From: Ariolimax columbianus
Taxonomy: Eukaryota > Mollusca > Gastropoda > Stylommatophora > Arionidae
Assembly: GCA_036924085.1 (NCBI GenBank)
Contig: JAVGWX010000008.1
Coordinates: 54,772,814-54,836,813 of the forward strand
Length of the DNA: 64,000 nt
Direction: 5' to 3'
How positions within the stretch are numbered: the stretch's first letter is position 1; each line of letters begins with the position of its first letter. The position numbers and the translations under genes are program-made. Shown here in pieces: positions 30,901-41,869 of the stretch. Below the pieces are notes generated by a model that worked only from the letters and a program-made list of their open reading frames with translations, did no database searches and had not been told where the DNA came from.

Positions 30901-31690
30901 TGTCTGGGAATGAAGTTGTTAGAGACCAGTATACTAAGTCAAGGTTTGTCCCATAGTAGTAATACCACTGTCTGGGAATGAAGTTGTTAGAGACCAGTGT
31001 ACTAAGTCAAGGTTTGTCCCATAGTAGTTATACCACTGTCTGGGAATGAAGTTGTTAGAGACCAGTGTACTAAGTCAAGGTTTGTCCCATAGTAGTTATA
31101 CCACTGTCTGGGAATGAAGTTGTTAGAGACCAGTGTACTAAGTCAAGGTTTGTCCCATAGTAGTTATACTACTGTCTGGGAATGAAGTTGTTAGAGACCA
31201 GTGTACTAAGTCAAGGTTTGTCCCATAGTAGTTATACTACTGTCTGGGAATGAAGCTGTTAGAGACCAGTATACTAAGTCAAGGTTTGTCCCATAGTAGT
31301 TAAACCTGTCGGGGAATGAAGATGTTAGAGACTTCAGTATACTAAGTCAAGGTTTGTCCCATAGTAGTTATACCACTGTCTGGGAATGAAGTTGTTAGAG
31401 ACCAGTATACTAAGTCAAGGTTTGTCCCATAGTAGTTATACCACTGTCTGGGAATGAAGTTGTTAGAGATCAGTGTACTAAGTCAAGGTTTGTCCCATAG
31501 TAGTTATACTACTGTCTGGGAATGAAGCTGTTAGAGACTTCAGTATACTAAGTCAAGGTTTGTCCCATAGTAGTTATACCACTGTCTGGGAATGAAGTTG
31601 TTAGAGACCAGTATACTAAGTCAAGGTTTGTCCCATAGTAGTTACACTACTGTCGGGGAATGAAGTTGTTAGAGATTTCAGTATACTAAT
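27969..31690. repeat. 66-68 bp minisatellite, about 55 copies
   Basis: Unit AGTCAAGGTTTGTCCCATAG plus TAGTTAAACCTGTCGGGGAA plus TGAAGTTGTTAGAGACCAG. The first units are exactly 66 bp (starts 27969, 28035, 28101, 28167). Variants add 2 bp each: TTCAG for CAG before TATACTA, and ATACCACTGTCTGGG for AAACCTGTCGGGG. Point variants are GATGTTAG and ACTTGTCTAAT. The CACTGTCTGGG form occurs only from about 30205 to 31600; the pure GAT/TTCAG form fills about 29400-30190. Stops occur in all frames. Confidence 0.97.
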
Positions 31691-31835
31691 GTATAGTGGT
31701 CAGTTCCTTTCCTGCGTTTTACTTCCAATCAAATGCCAGGTACCCGTTTACAGCTTTGTCATCTAGAGGGTAGCGATAGCGGAATTTGTATCCTTTCCCT
31801 TTGCCATAAAAAAACCAATCGCTCTACAGGTAAAC
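31691..31835 (-). mobile_element. SINE-S fragment
   Basis: The minus strand has ATGGCAAAGGGAAAGGATAC, then GCTGTAAACGGGTACCTGGC and GGAAAGGAACTGACCAC. It shares the AGCTGTAAA.G.GTACCTGGC body with the copy at 42470-42640. It abuts the large minisatellite. Confidence 0.6.
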
Positions 31836-32565
31836 TAATCGTATGCTCAATTAGGCACGCCATAAATAATACACCTCATACCTACACTAGATACTATAAC
31901 CAACTACGATATTATCCAGTCTACAACAGAAAATTGAAGACTTCCAAATTATTACATAATCTATTGTATTCTAGAACTGAGCAAACAAACTTACACCATT
32001 TTTGTTATTGCGTGAAGGGGCCTGTTTCAGTAAAACGTAAGGCAATTCTATGACCTAATGAAAGCTAATATTAGCTGTCGGGAGTTTTGCGTGTGTCAAA
32101 CAATGACAGTTAGTTAAAGTGCTGTGCGCATATCCTAGTGATTTGTTAGCCAGACTCCATTTAACGACGTCACTAAATCTAACAATGGATGCAGGGCGGA
32201 ACAATGTTGCTTACACACTTCTCAAATTTGAAACAAAAATACACGGTCTTTCAAAAAAGAGCATCGGTCTACATACAGTTTGGCAATTGAACACTAAACA
32301 AATACAGTTTGCGCCAAAATAAAGTGTAACTGATTTACTTCCCCTGTCCTGGGCACCACGTCAGACGTTTCCAATGTTCAGCTATGTAAATTGCCTGTTT
32401 CCATTTAACGTTTCCATGTTACGTTTCCAACGTTTGGACATATTATCGGGTGGTCTGGATATTGCGTTGCTTCACAGTCGTATGTCTCATCATAACTGTA
32501 TCCCATTTATTTAATTTCTCCATACATCTTGATACACTAGTCTGGAGTCTATTTAGTGACTTTCT
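31836..32565. other. no gene recognised
   Basis: AT-rich spacer. The open frame at 31733-32053 overlaps the SINE fragment and has no motif. Confidence 0.45.
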
Positions 32566-32870
32566 CAGCTGAGTGTTGAGGCAGGGTAGATCAGGCCCTT
32601 AGCCTTGTTTGGCAGCTGGTCTACGAGTGAAGTCCCGACAGGCGAACAGATAGAGCATTGTTCTGCTGATCCGGCAGCTTCTGCAGCTTGCCTTGTTCCA
32701 AATGTATTGGTATCACCTTTCCCTTGGAGTAAACAAAGCAGACCGAGAGAGGGACCATACTGCACGGGCAACACATGGTCTCTATATTTCTGCACGGGCT
32801 TTGTGCTAATAGCACAATTACTATCGTCTGACAAAATGAAAAGAGCCAATGATGGTAGTGACTTCCATAT
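32566..32870 (+). repeat. repeat E, right half
   Basis: Nearly identical to 4984-5245, for example GACAGGCGAACAGATAGAGC, GATCCGGCAGCTTCTGCAGC and TTGGTATCAC. It differs by a roughly 40-bp stretch with a duplicated TGCACGGGC at about 32761-32801. Confidence 0.85.
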
Positions 32871-33599
32871 TGCGTAAGGCAGGTGATATCCAGGTGCAAG
32901 TTCCCCCAGCAGTACATCTGTCCAAGTGAAATCTCCTTTATGAAAGGTAAAGGTACTGTAATAGATTACACTTAGACAGCACAACGTGATTTGGGTGAAA
33001 ACTATATTTTTTAGTTAAATACCCAAAACTATACACCTTGAAAACACCGATATTTTTTCTGGAAAATCATGAATGTGATGACATTTCTATTTTAAAAAAC
33101 GCGTATGATCTACTTGATACGCATATCAAAGGCAGATAGCCCCATCCAGGCAATGGTCACTTTCACTGGCTTGTTTCTACCACTTACGATTTGGCTTCTA
33201 GTGTGCCCACACACGAGGAGGCCATTGGCCATATCTTACGTTCTATCCAGCTATATACCTCTTTTACTCCTTTATGTGTCCATATCTCTATTTTATGTAA
33301 TCATCTCTTCCTCTACGAGTCATGAGCTCATATTTTTGTTGTTCGTTGCCCCAGATGAAGACCTTTTCGTCATTACGTAAGTTTCGTTTCTTTTTTCATC
33401 TAATCGCAGTATGTAACCATAACTATACATGCGTGTTTAAAAGCACTTGTTAAAAGTATAGAAGCCATTCTTTTTGTCGAGTCTCACTGATGGTGGGAAG
33501 ACGTGTTGTAGATTTCATTGTGTCAGGTCGCAGATTGCGAAATGTTGAATTGCAAAGTTTTCTTCCTTGCTGCATATCCTTAGTTGAAATTTACAAATG
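32871..33599. other. no gene recognised
   Basis: No recognisable feature. Confidence 0.5.
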
Positions 33600-33712
33600 G
33601 CACTTTCACAAATGGATCGACCTGGAAAGTACCCATAGGGGGAGTTGAACCTTTGACCTTTGCAGTAAGAAGCGAGTGTTCTACGACTACACTAGTCACA
33701 CGCCCGTGGAAT
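33600..33712 (-). mobile_element. tRNA-derived SINE head (SINE-S type)
   Basis: The minus strand reads GTGTGACTAGTGTAGTCGTA, then about 35 bp later AAAGGTTCAACTCCCCC, which fits the polymerase III B-box consensus GGTTCAANTCC. A related head lies at 50985-51120. A true tRNA gene is unlikely, because no cloverleaf closes around it. Confidence 0.6.
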
Positions 33713-33849
33713 ACATTACAGCAAGAAAAGGAAGTTGTCACCTCCTTTCGAATGCGGATGCCAATAACGTTTGTAAAACTTCATCTCTAACAGCAGTTTC
33801 TGCCATATTTATTTACTTACCGATTACTATAGTATTGTCACTGAAAATA
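33713..33849. other. no gene recognised
   Basis: Short spacer. Confidence 0.5.
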
Positions 33850-34085
33850 GATGAAGCCCATGTAGCGCAGTGGCTAGTGCACTGGATTATCAGCCGAGCT
33901 ATCGGGGTTCGGATAGTTGGTGCGGAATTGTTCCGATCACCAAACGTCTCCCGTTGTCCACTCAATCTAAAAAATTGGGTACCAGAATATTCTAGGGAAG
34001 TAAAGACGGCCGGTATGATGTTAACCACATCATACCTAGTGTCGTTGGTCAAGATATGTGCATGACACCATATTCCCAACAGCCC
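33850..34085 (+). mobile_element. SINE-T copy
   Basis: Head CATGTAGCGCAGTGGCTAGT, B-box-like GGGTTCGGATAG, body TTGGGTACCAGAATATTCTA, end CATATTCCCAAC. Partner of 18972-19200. Confidence 0.75.
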
Positions 34086-34140
34086 ACACTGGCGTGTTAA
34101 CGGATCTTTACTTTGACTTTATGATGAAGAAACAAAAATA

Positions 34141-34390
34141 CATGGGGGGGGGGGGGGGGCTCGGGTGTGACCTTAACGCCCTGTCCACGGTTACGCCACT
34201 GAGAAGACGGCGGGTTTTGTTTGTACAAGGGGAGGGAGGGAGGCAACATAGGTTGAGTGTTAGCTATAAACTGGTCCCTTAATCCCGGCAAAGTCTGGTC
34301 TGAAGCCACTGGAGTAAGTAAGCCAGGTCTGCTCTGGGGGACAAACCGCCGCAAACTGGAATAAACCAGGGTTTGAATTTCACGCATATT
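34141..34390. other. G-run, then unassigned sequence
   Basis: G-run at 34143-34160. The rest, to 34390, is unassigned. Confidence 0.5.
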
Positions 34391-34680
34391 TGCCTGAGTG
34401 GGAGTGGGTATCTGTTGGGAGTGTAGATATGTGTGTGCGAGTATGCGTGTACAAGTGTGTGATGTTATGTGAATGTGTGTCTTTGTGAGAGTGTTGATTT
34501 GTGAGAGTGTGTATATGCGAATGTGTGTGAATATGTGTATGTGCGAGTTGGCATGCGAGGGTATGTGTGGCGATGTCTTCGTGTGTGTGTGTGTTTGAGT
34601 ATACGAGTGTGTGTGAGATTGTGTGTATCGATATGTTTATGAATAGGAGAGTGTGACATTCGTGCGCTATTGTTTATACT
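34391..34680. repeat. degenerate (TG)n tract
   Basis: GTGTGTGA/GAGTGTG mixtures on the plus strand, similar in kind to 37795-38040. Confidence 0.9.
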
Positions 34681-34689
34681 CATAAGCTC

Positions 34690-35380
34690 TAGAAGATGGT
34701 GGTCATTATAAGCCTGAACTGACCCAAATATCTCTAGATGTCAACACACTTATCTCATCCCAAAAAGTCCGAATAGTTATTCAATGGATTCCTTATCACT
34801 CAAAAACATCTGGCAATGTCAAGGCAGACTGACTGGCTAAGAAGGGGTCAATTCAGAAACAACAATTCTCACCAACAACCGTACAGAAAGTCAAACAACT
34901 ACTGGAGACTGCGAACAAAGAGGCTTGGCTGATTAGATGGGCAATGGAGAATAATGGGAGAGAAATCTACAAACATATGACCATTCCAAATCCAAAAGGC
35001 AACATCAACCTTCTGAAAAGGAGAGATCAATGCACCATTTTCTTACTTCACACTTAACACATACAACTTAACAGCGACTTGAACAGAATCCAACCAGAAC
35101 ATACTCCAGAGTGCCGGCTGTGCACACATCCATATGAAACTGTTAACACCATCGTTTTGAATGTCTGGCGCTTGCCGGTGTTAGGAAAGAGCTTCATCCT
35201 CAGAGGCCAGAGAAATGGAACACTTTGTACGGTACTAAACATCAGCTCACAAACACTTGCAGATACTACTATATGGCGTCAAGCCCACAATGACCGACCA
35301 ACTAAACAAACAACCGACCGACCGACCAACCAACCAACAAACCAACCGACCAACCAACCGACCAACCAACAGCACTCAGG
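34690..35380 (+). mobile_element. LINE-B 3' end with (ACCA/CCGA)n tail
   Basis: The plus strand gives the RNase H end (VRIVIQWIPYHSKTSGNVKAD, with Asp in the GNxxAD motif) and then the C-terminus: a RRDQCTIF-like block, NSDLNRIQPEHTPECRLCTH, SFILRGQRNGTLCTVLNISS and QTLADTTIW. A stop and a frameshift near 35057 break it. The tail from about 35290 is ACCGACCAACCAACC-type. Two other pieces of the family are at 60915-61455 and inside the chimera at 10655-10923. Confidence 0.8.
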
Positions 35381-35555
35381 CCTTTGGCACTTATTTCTAT
35401 ACGTCCGTTGTTGTGTGCATGCTAAACCAGTTTCTTACGGTTAACCCTCTAGCCGTCGTATAACAGAACTAAGAAAGATACACTTGCCCATCTTTTCTGT
35501 TGTCCATCTGTTACCCCATGTTTGTAGGTAGACAAGTAAGCATAATGGCGGCAGG
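35381..35555. other. no gene recognised
   Basis: Spacer. Confidence 0.5.
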
Positions 35556-37260
35556 ACATATCTTTTTTCCATTCATTCTTTTCTTCTTTCATTCGTTATT
35601 CTTTTCCTTTTTCTTTTGTCTATTTTCTTCCAGCTGTTCTTTCCTCCCATCATTACTATTTCCTCTCCATTCTTACTTCTTTGTCTGCATTTCGTCTTTC
35701 CTGTATTTTCTTTCTTTTATTTCTTTCCGTCCAGAATTCTAAATGTCTAAATTATTTCTTCTCTTTTTTCCATCCATGTCGTCACTTTTTTTTATCTATT
35801 CTTTTTTCTGTCTTCATCTTTTTCTCTATTTTCTTCCTTCTATGTCATCATTCATCACTCTATTTTCTTCCTTCTGTCTTCATTCTTTCCTCTATTTTTC
35901 GTCATCCATGTCGTCACTCTTTCTCGTCTATTCTTTTTTTTCTCTGTCTTCAATGTTTCCTCTATTTTCTTCCTTATATGTTTTCGTTCTTTCTTGTATT
36001 TTCTTTCTTCTATGTCTTCGTTCTTTCCTTTATTTTCTTCTTTCTTTATCTTCATTCATTCTTCTATTTTCTTCCTGTCTTAATTCTTTTTTCTATTTCT
36101 TCTCTCTAGATATTCATCCTTTTTTTAATTTTCTTCTTTCTATGTCTTCGCTCTTTCCTCTATTTTCTTCCTTCTATGTCTGCATTTTCCCCTTCATTTT
36201 CTTCTTTCTTTGTCGTCATTCTTTCCTCTATTTTCTTCCAAATAAGTGTTGTCACTCTTTCTTATCTATTATTTGTTTTATATTTTCATTATTTTCTCTA
36301 TTTTCTTCTTTCTATGTCTTCATTGTTTCCTCTATTTTCGTCCATGTTTTCACTCCTGCCTTTCTTTCCTTTTTTCCTTCTATGACTTCATTCTTTCCTC
36401 TATTTCCTTCCATCTGTGTCTTCAGCCCTGCCTTTCTCTCTTTTCTTTATTCTTTGTCTTCACTGATTTCTTCCTCTTTCTCATTCCTTCCTTCTGCCTT
36501 CTCTTCGTTCATCTCTTTCATTCTTTCCTTCAGTCTATGTTTTTATTTATTCATTCCACTTTTTCTTTTTTCTATGTCTTTATTCTTTGCTTACCAAATT
36601 TTATTCATACAATCTCTTCATTCAATATTTTCTTTCTACTTTGTCATTCCTTCCTTCCTTGCCATTAGCGTAAGTGTCGCCCTTCTGGAATCAAAATATC
36701 ATATCATTATTATTGTCATTCTCTTCTTGTTTCCCTCCTTCGCTTCATTGTTTAAATTATCTCCTTAGTTTATTTCTACCCAAACTTTTATCTCACCTCC
36801 TTCCTTCGTCTTTTTCCCCCATCCCTTATTTTTTACTTTCATTATTCTCCCCGTCCGTCCTTCACTTTATCTTTGCTTCATTCTTCCTTTCAATGATTTA
36901 TATTACATTGTTTCTTTCTTTTCTGTCTCTGTTCCTTCCTTCTTAACGTACACTAATCCTTCTTTCGTTTCTTTATTTTTTCCGGTTTCTTCTTTCGCCT
37001 CATACTTCATTGTTCTTTCTTTACTTTCTTTCTTCTTTCGATCATTTTCATATCTTTCCTTCCTTCTTTTCTTCGTTCTTTTTTTTGTTCCTTTCCCCAT
37101 TCCTTCTTTCGTTCTACCTTTTCTTTCTATCATTTCTGTCTTTCTTCCTGCTTCAATTCCATTCCACCCTTTCATCATTTTACACGCTACGCTTTTTCAT
37201 CCCCTTCTTACGTTCTTTTCTCTCTCTATCAATCATCTCTCTCTCTTTCCATTCTCCTTT
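35556..37260. repeat. 1.7-kb pyrimidine-rich tract
   Basis: The plus strand is overwhelmingly T and C, built from degenerate units of about 30-35 bp such as TTCTATGTCTTCATTCTTTC plus CTCTATTTTCTTC. Open frames up to 341 residues (35743-36768, rich in F, S and L) are a consequence of the scarcity of A in the third position and are not taken as a gene. Confidence 0.93.
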
Positions 37261-37794
37261 TCCGAGCCAATTAGCCTACTGGACTCTCAAAATTCAACCA
37301 TTCACTCAATCAATCGATACTCAACCTGCTCCCAGCCACTCCCCTTTTCCCCTCGCAACCTATATCCAGCTAATTCTGGTTAGGCATGTCTGTTTTTAGC
37401 TTTCCGGCGCCTGATAGTATATACCGAGTTATACCCGACACTATTACCGCCCGTGTGATATCTTGAAATCACAGTGAACGAATCATTCTATGACCAATAT
37501 CACAGACCTTCTGAATAAGTACTTCTATTTTGTAATACGCTCATGTTTACATGGCTGTAGAAATGTATACACGACTGCGCTGAGATCGATGGGTCAGCGA
37601 GGAAAAGGAAGGTAATAAGTTTTTGATAGTTCTTTGCGCAGGATAGTTTTAGCTGTCCAACTGTTTTGTTTATTTCTTTCCCTGTCTCTGTTGTGTCTGC
37701 TTTTCTCTGTGAATGTCTTTTACTTGGATTTATGTATTCGTTATCGACCATTGGATCTCATCTCTTCATATTTGGTTTTCTGATGTGAATTTAT
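37261..37794. other. no gene recognised
   Basis: No recognisable feature. Confidence 0.5.
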
Positions 37795-38040
37795 GTAAGT
37801 ACCTGTGAAATGGTGTGTTTGTGAGTGTGAGGGTGTATGTATGTGTATGAGTGCGTGCGTATGTGCATGTTTGAGCCTGTGAATATATGCGTGTTTGTGT
37901 GTGAGAGTGAGCCTGTGAGTGTGAACGTGTACTTGCGAAAGTGTATGTATGTATGCGTAATGGTGTGAGCGTATGAGGGTGTCTGTGTATATGAGTGCCT
38001 GCGTATGCACGTTCGTATGTATGTGTGTGAGTGCCTGTCA
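37795..38040. repeat. degenerate (TG)n tract
   Basis: GTGTGTGAGTG/GTATGTATG mixtures on the plus strand. Confidence 0.9.
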
Positions 38041-38044
38041 ACTT

Positions 38045-38479
38045 AAATTAACGTTTTTATACTGGTTTAGAAGACCCTGCAGAGTCTGTATACAACCAGT
38101 TACATTTACATCACCTTGCTCTAAAAGCTATGCGCATTCAGTTTATTCTTAAATGCATTAACTGTCCCTGCCTCCACTACCTCCCCTGGCAATGCATTCC
38201 AAGCAGACACCACTCTTTGACTAAAAAAATATTTCCTAATATCTAACCTGGACCTCTCTTTAGTCAGCTTGTAGCTATGCCCTCGTGTTATTGTAGGTGG
38301 CTGTGTTTTAAAAAACTTGTTATAGTCTAATTTATCGATTCCTCTGATCATCTTATAAACCTGTATTAAGTCACCACGAATTCTTCTCTCTTCGAGACAC
38401 TGTAGGCCGGTTTCTCTGAGTCGTTCCTCATAACTGTAATTCTGGAATCCCACTATCATCTTTGTCGCTCTTTTTTGTC
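38045..38479 (-). pseudogene. CR1-like LINE ORF2 C-terminal end
   Basis: The minus strand reads KRATKMIVGFQNYSYEERLR then ETGLQCLEERRIRGDLIQVY, KMIRGIDKLDYNKFF, a TRGHSYKLTKERSRLDIRKY block, and FFSQRVVSAWNALPGEVVEA ending KNKLNAHSF and a stop. This is the standard terminus of CR1/Rex-type LINEs (YEERL..LGL..LE.RR.RGDLI..YKI....RGH..KL...R.R...RK.FF..RVV..WN.LP). It is open over its full length. The 3' UTR matches 16105-16200. Confidence 0.85.
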
Positions 38480-38657
38480 AGTATGCATGTATAAGGGTAT
38501 TTCATAATGCACTCATATATGTCACTCAGAAGTATTTTTCAAGGCTTTCCATATGTTGGACAATTAATGCAGGGTAAGAACTTACATATTTCCACCCATT
38601 TGTCAAATACAATCATTGGAATGCCAGTTTAAGCATACCGGGTTATCTTGTGTCATT
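38480..38657. other. no gene recognised
   Basis: Spacer. Confidence 0.5.
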
Positions 38658-39005
38658 GCAGATAATACTCAGACAGACGTGATCAGTTAGCCGCCCGTAC
38701 CAAGAGAAGAATCGGACTGTATACCTAGACAGAAGTGATCAGTTACCTGCCCGTACCAAGAGCAGAATCAGACAGAATACCCAGACAGAAGTGATCAGTT
38801 ACCCGTCCTCACCAAGAGCAGAATCGGACATAATACCCAGACAGAAGTGATCAGTTACCCGTCCTCACCAAGAGCAGAATCAGACAGAATACCCAGACAG
38901 AAGTGATCAGTTACCCGCCCTCACCAAGAGAAGAATCAGACAGAATACCCAGACAGAAGTGATCAGTTACCTGCCCTCACCATGAGCAGAATCAGACAGA
39001 ATACC
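38658..39005. repeat. 56-bp minisatellite, 6 copies
   Basis: GATCAGTTA at 38681 and 38737 gives 56 bp. The unit holds CCAGACAGAAGTGATCAG and CCAAGAGCAGAATC. Confidence 0.95.
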
Positions 39006-39335
39006 TTGGTAGAATTAGAAAGAACCGTCTGGACAACGCACACACATTTGTGAATGTATTTTTTCTATTTCAACTGTGAGGTACGTCACGAGTACTTGAT
39101 GGTGAAAATAGCATAAATACGTGTCAGTTATCAAGAGCACGGAATAAATAAAAAAAAAACCAACAAAAGTCACGACTACAATATCTTCATCTGAGACTAA
39201 GGACAGCTTTAATGAAACAATATAACTAACAAAATGATTACGACGCTAGCGCTGTGGAGTGAAATACATCGGTAGACATTGGCAAAATATCATGCAGTGA
39301 TGTACAGAAAATAAGTAGAGAAATTTACCTTACAG
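39006..39335. other. upstream flank of the first NIM1K coding exon
   Basis: AT-rich. No TATA box or CpG cluster stands out. TTTACCTTACAG ending at 39335 could be a splice acceptor for the first coding exon, implying one or more upstream non-coding exons that I cannot locate. Confidence 0.35.
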
Positions 39336-39345
39336 CAAATTAATC

Positions 39346-39429
39346 ATGTATTGGATTTTGTATGTCTCTCTTCTTCATTTACTTGGGTTAACATCCACAT
39401 CAACAACTGTGTTCTCGGCATTCTCCTGA
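39346..39429 (+). promoter_or_regulatory. upstream open frame of 27 codons before NIM1K
   Basis: ATG at 39346 opens a frame (MYWILYVSLLHLLGLTST...) that stops with TGA at 39427-39429, two bases before the NIM1K ATG at 39432. If this stretch is in the mature mRNA it would be a translated upstream frame able to reduce NIM1K translation. The main ATG has A at -3. Confidence 0.35.
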
Positions 39430-39431
39430 CA

Positions 39432-39795
39432 ATGAAGGAAACCCACGGCGAGAGCGATGACCAGGTTGAAGCGGCGGCTGAGAACCTCAGTAAGAGAAAC
39501 TGCAACAACAGCAGCTTAAATGACACGGAAGACAGCTGGCCTTCGTCGCTGCCTCGTCTCAGGCGCACTAATACAGAAGCCAGTGTTGGAGACTCGACCA
39601 TCAACAGCGAGGACAACACTTCTCACAACCCTCGTGTCACGCCCTATGAACGACTCTCTCAGGATCTGTCCAATGATCACCGAGTCATGAAAGAAGTTAC
39701 TCTGGGCAGGCGTATTGCCTTCTACAGGATTCGAGGCGAGATCGGTTCCGGAAACTTCTCCCAGGTCAAGCTGGGCATTCATGCATTAACCAAAG
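39432..39795 (+). CDS. NIM1K: NIM1K coding exon 1 (residues 1-121 plus one base)
   Basis: Codes for a poorly conserved acidic, Ser/Asn-rich N-terminus (residues 1-68, starting MKETHGESDDQVEAAAENLS), then the NIM1-specific TPYERLSQDLSNDHRVMKEV and LGRRIAFYRIRGEIGSGNFS. The glycine-rich loop is G105-S-G107-N-F-S; serine in place of the third glycine is usual in AMPK-related kinases. The first in-frame ATG is 39432; the frame is open upstream to 39315 but contains no earlier ATG, so this start is the best choice. It ends at K121 plus the G of codon 122, followed by GTAAAC as donor. Reading on past the donor gives unrelated residues and a stop at 39852. Confidence 0.93.
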
Positions 39796-40405
39796 GTAAA
39801 CTCTCTGTGATGGATCATCTTTCGTTAGTTATAACAACTATCATTATCGTCTAGAGGTTAATCAGTCTGGAGACTAGTTCGGTGACTAGATCGGTGACTA
39901 GATCGGTTGATCCTGTCACTCTACTGTCTTCTATTCTCAACAGATCTTTTCAGCTCACACAAGTCAGCACCTCAATGCTCTTGCACGCCTGTGTGATGCA
40001 CTCGTTTCTTAGATTTCTGAATTTTACCTTCCAATATCTTCAATAGTAGACCTCCTGTCTCATAATGTGACCAAGAAAGACAATTTACCTTTCTGTATAC
40101 TTTTCGTTAGTTTTCCATCTGCCCCAATACCTTTAAATACTTGTTCGTTGTATCTGTTTCTGCGAAGCTCACCATCATGCCTACTACATCTCAAAAACTT
40201 CTAAAGTATTTACATTGTTTTTGCTATTGTCCACGTTTGAAAGCCTACACATCCTACGGGCCAAATATATGTGGCAATTTTTCATTTACGCATCTATTGA
40301 TGTTACTTGATCGTTGGACGTTTTTATTTCACATAGAATGCCTTTTTAGCTACTGCGATTCCAGATCTGGCTTAAACTTATTTATGTGACAAATTTAGAA
40401 CATAA
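39796..40405 (+). other. NIM1K intron 1, 5' part
   Basis: Starts GTAAAC. A short CGGTGACTAGAT tandem lies near 39880-39905. Nothing else recognised. Confidence 0.6.
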
Positions 40406-40439
40406 TTTATAAAATGGCTAACGTTGTTATTGCTATTGT

Positions 40440-40620
40440 TATTGCTCTTCTTCTTATTCTCCTCCCTCCCTCCCTCCCTCCCTCCCTTCCTTCCTTCCTT
40501 CCTTCCTTCCTTCCTTCCTTTCTGCTTCTTCTGCTACTTTTTTCTAATTCTTTTTCTTCTGTTTCTCCGTCTCTTTCTTCTTCTAGTTCTTCTTCTTCTG
40601 TTCCTTCCCTTTCGTCCTGC
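40440..40620. repeat. (CTCC)n/(CCTT)n pyrimidine microsatellite
   Basis: CCCT units at about 40462-40485, then CCTT units to about 40520, then TTC-rich sequence. Confidence 0.9.
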
Positions 40621-40960
40621 AAAGGATTCATTCTTACGTTGTGTAGTAATACAGCGAGTCTGCGTCGTTAGGTCTAACACATTCGGTTTCAGCACGTCAC
40701 GTTTTGGGGACCAGGGTTGCATCCCCTATTCTCCTCTACCTCCAATTCCTCTACTTCTTCTTCTTCACACTTTACGAATTGTCTTTGGTAGGAAGTTTTT
40801 TGTCGCTTTTATTACTTCTATGGACGTACTGCAGGTGGAACTGTGTCCTCTTTGCTGTAGTGCAAGCCAAGACTTCTCAGCAGACACACAACTACGGAGT
40901 TCACAGCCTCGATCCCTACCTCGTTGACCAGGATACAGTAACAGTCTGAATAGTGTGCAC
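40620..40960 (-). repeat. repeat F copy with core
   Basis: On the minus strand: core CTGGTCAACGAGGTAGGGAT at about 40912-40931, then further 3' GGGGATGCAACCCTGGTCCC, CGAATGTGTTAGACC and GCTGTATTACTACACAACG, matching 59210-59400 in order. About 150 bp of unrelated sequence separates the core from the body. Confidence 0.6.
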
Positions 40961-41099
40961 CTGATTTATCTGACGTGACAGCGTAGATCAGAACAGGGAA
41001 GCAATGAATAGAACTGTGGAGTCTATCGAGCGTGCCGAGTTAACGCAGTGGTTAACCTTTTACAGTTCAACCTAATTTACATAACTCTCAGACAACAGC

Positions 41100-41540
41100 G
41101 GCAGAGCGAACTACACTATAGCAACATCCGGAGAATGTCACACATTAAGGATGTCATACAGTTCATCAACCATTTCAAAATACCACTGGGCAGGTCATAT
41201 AGCTAGACGACAAGACGAAAGACGGAGTACCATAACCACCATGTGGTACTCGCGCGACAAAAAGAGACCTCGGGGACGGCCCCTAACTCTCTGGCGAGAT
41301 TCACTAGGCAAGCACAACATGCACGACCCCACAACAAACAGACTACTATCCCACTGGACGACACGCGCCCGCGACAGAAACGACTGGAATCTGAGTTGGG
41401 ACCCGCTCCAGGGTGACCACCCCTTAACGAAGAACAGGTCGAAATAAGAACCTAATTTACAAGATATTAGTCTTAATGTCCAAGACAAAAACAATAATGC
41501 TTTGTGTTTCAGGGTTAACAACAACAAAACAAACAAAAGG
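41100..41540 (+). pseudogene. RTE-type LINE C-terminus with (AAC)n tail
   Basis: The frame 41151-41447 reads SKYHWAGHIARRQDERRSTI then TTMWYSRDKKRPRGRPLTLW RD, the end of an RTE-type endonuclease/RT polyprotein (K.RWAGHIAR..D.R.T....WYPRDKKRPRGRP..RW). The tail at about 41514-41530 is TTAACAACAACAAAAC. It sits in NIM1K intron 1 in the same orientation as the gene. Confidence 0.75.
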
Positions 41541-41869
41541 AATTTAAACTAAAATTATAATTTTTAAATTTGAAGATACAACTTTTGTTTATAAATCAAA
41601 TGTAGCTAAACAAGAAGATATGATTGACATGTCACCAGATACATCTGACTAAGTGGTGCTACTCTAGTTGACTGCAATGGGTAACTTGGACTGTAACGAG
41701 TTAATTCATTGACTTCTCAGCCTAGCGATCGGTGTGCAGTCCCCAGTTGGTTACTGTTAGGAGTGGAAAGACATCGAGGATGGACAATGACCACCTAATA
41801 AACAAGCTGTGTCTCTGACATAGTATATAACTGGACAGGCAAATTGGGCTTATTAGCCACTATAAGAGA
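41541..41869. other. no gene; weak tRNA-like string
   Basis: AGCCTAGCGATCGGTGTGCAGTCCCC at about 41720-41745 is faintly tRNA-like. Otherwise nothing. Confidence 0.3.

Noticed and set aside
27969..31690. CRISPR-like array of direct repeats
   Set aside because: No spacers: units are head to tail, differ by shared variants, and the genome is eukaryotic.
33600..33712. Functional tRNA gene on the minus strand
   Set aside because: A good B-box but no complete acceptor stem or cloverleaf, and similar heads at 42.6 and 51.0 kb; better explained as a SINE head.
35743..36768. 341-residue Phe/Ser/Leu-rich open frame resembling a membrane protein
   Set aside because: It follows from the pyrimidine-only tract. 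Several overlapping frames on the same strand are equally open and there is no conserved motif.
39351..39431. N-terminal extension of NIM1K upstream of the ATG
   Set aside because: The frame is open but has no ATG before 39432 and no similarity to NIM1.
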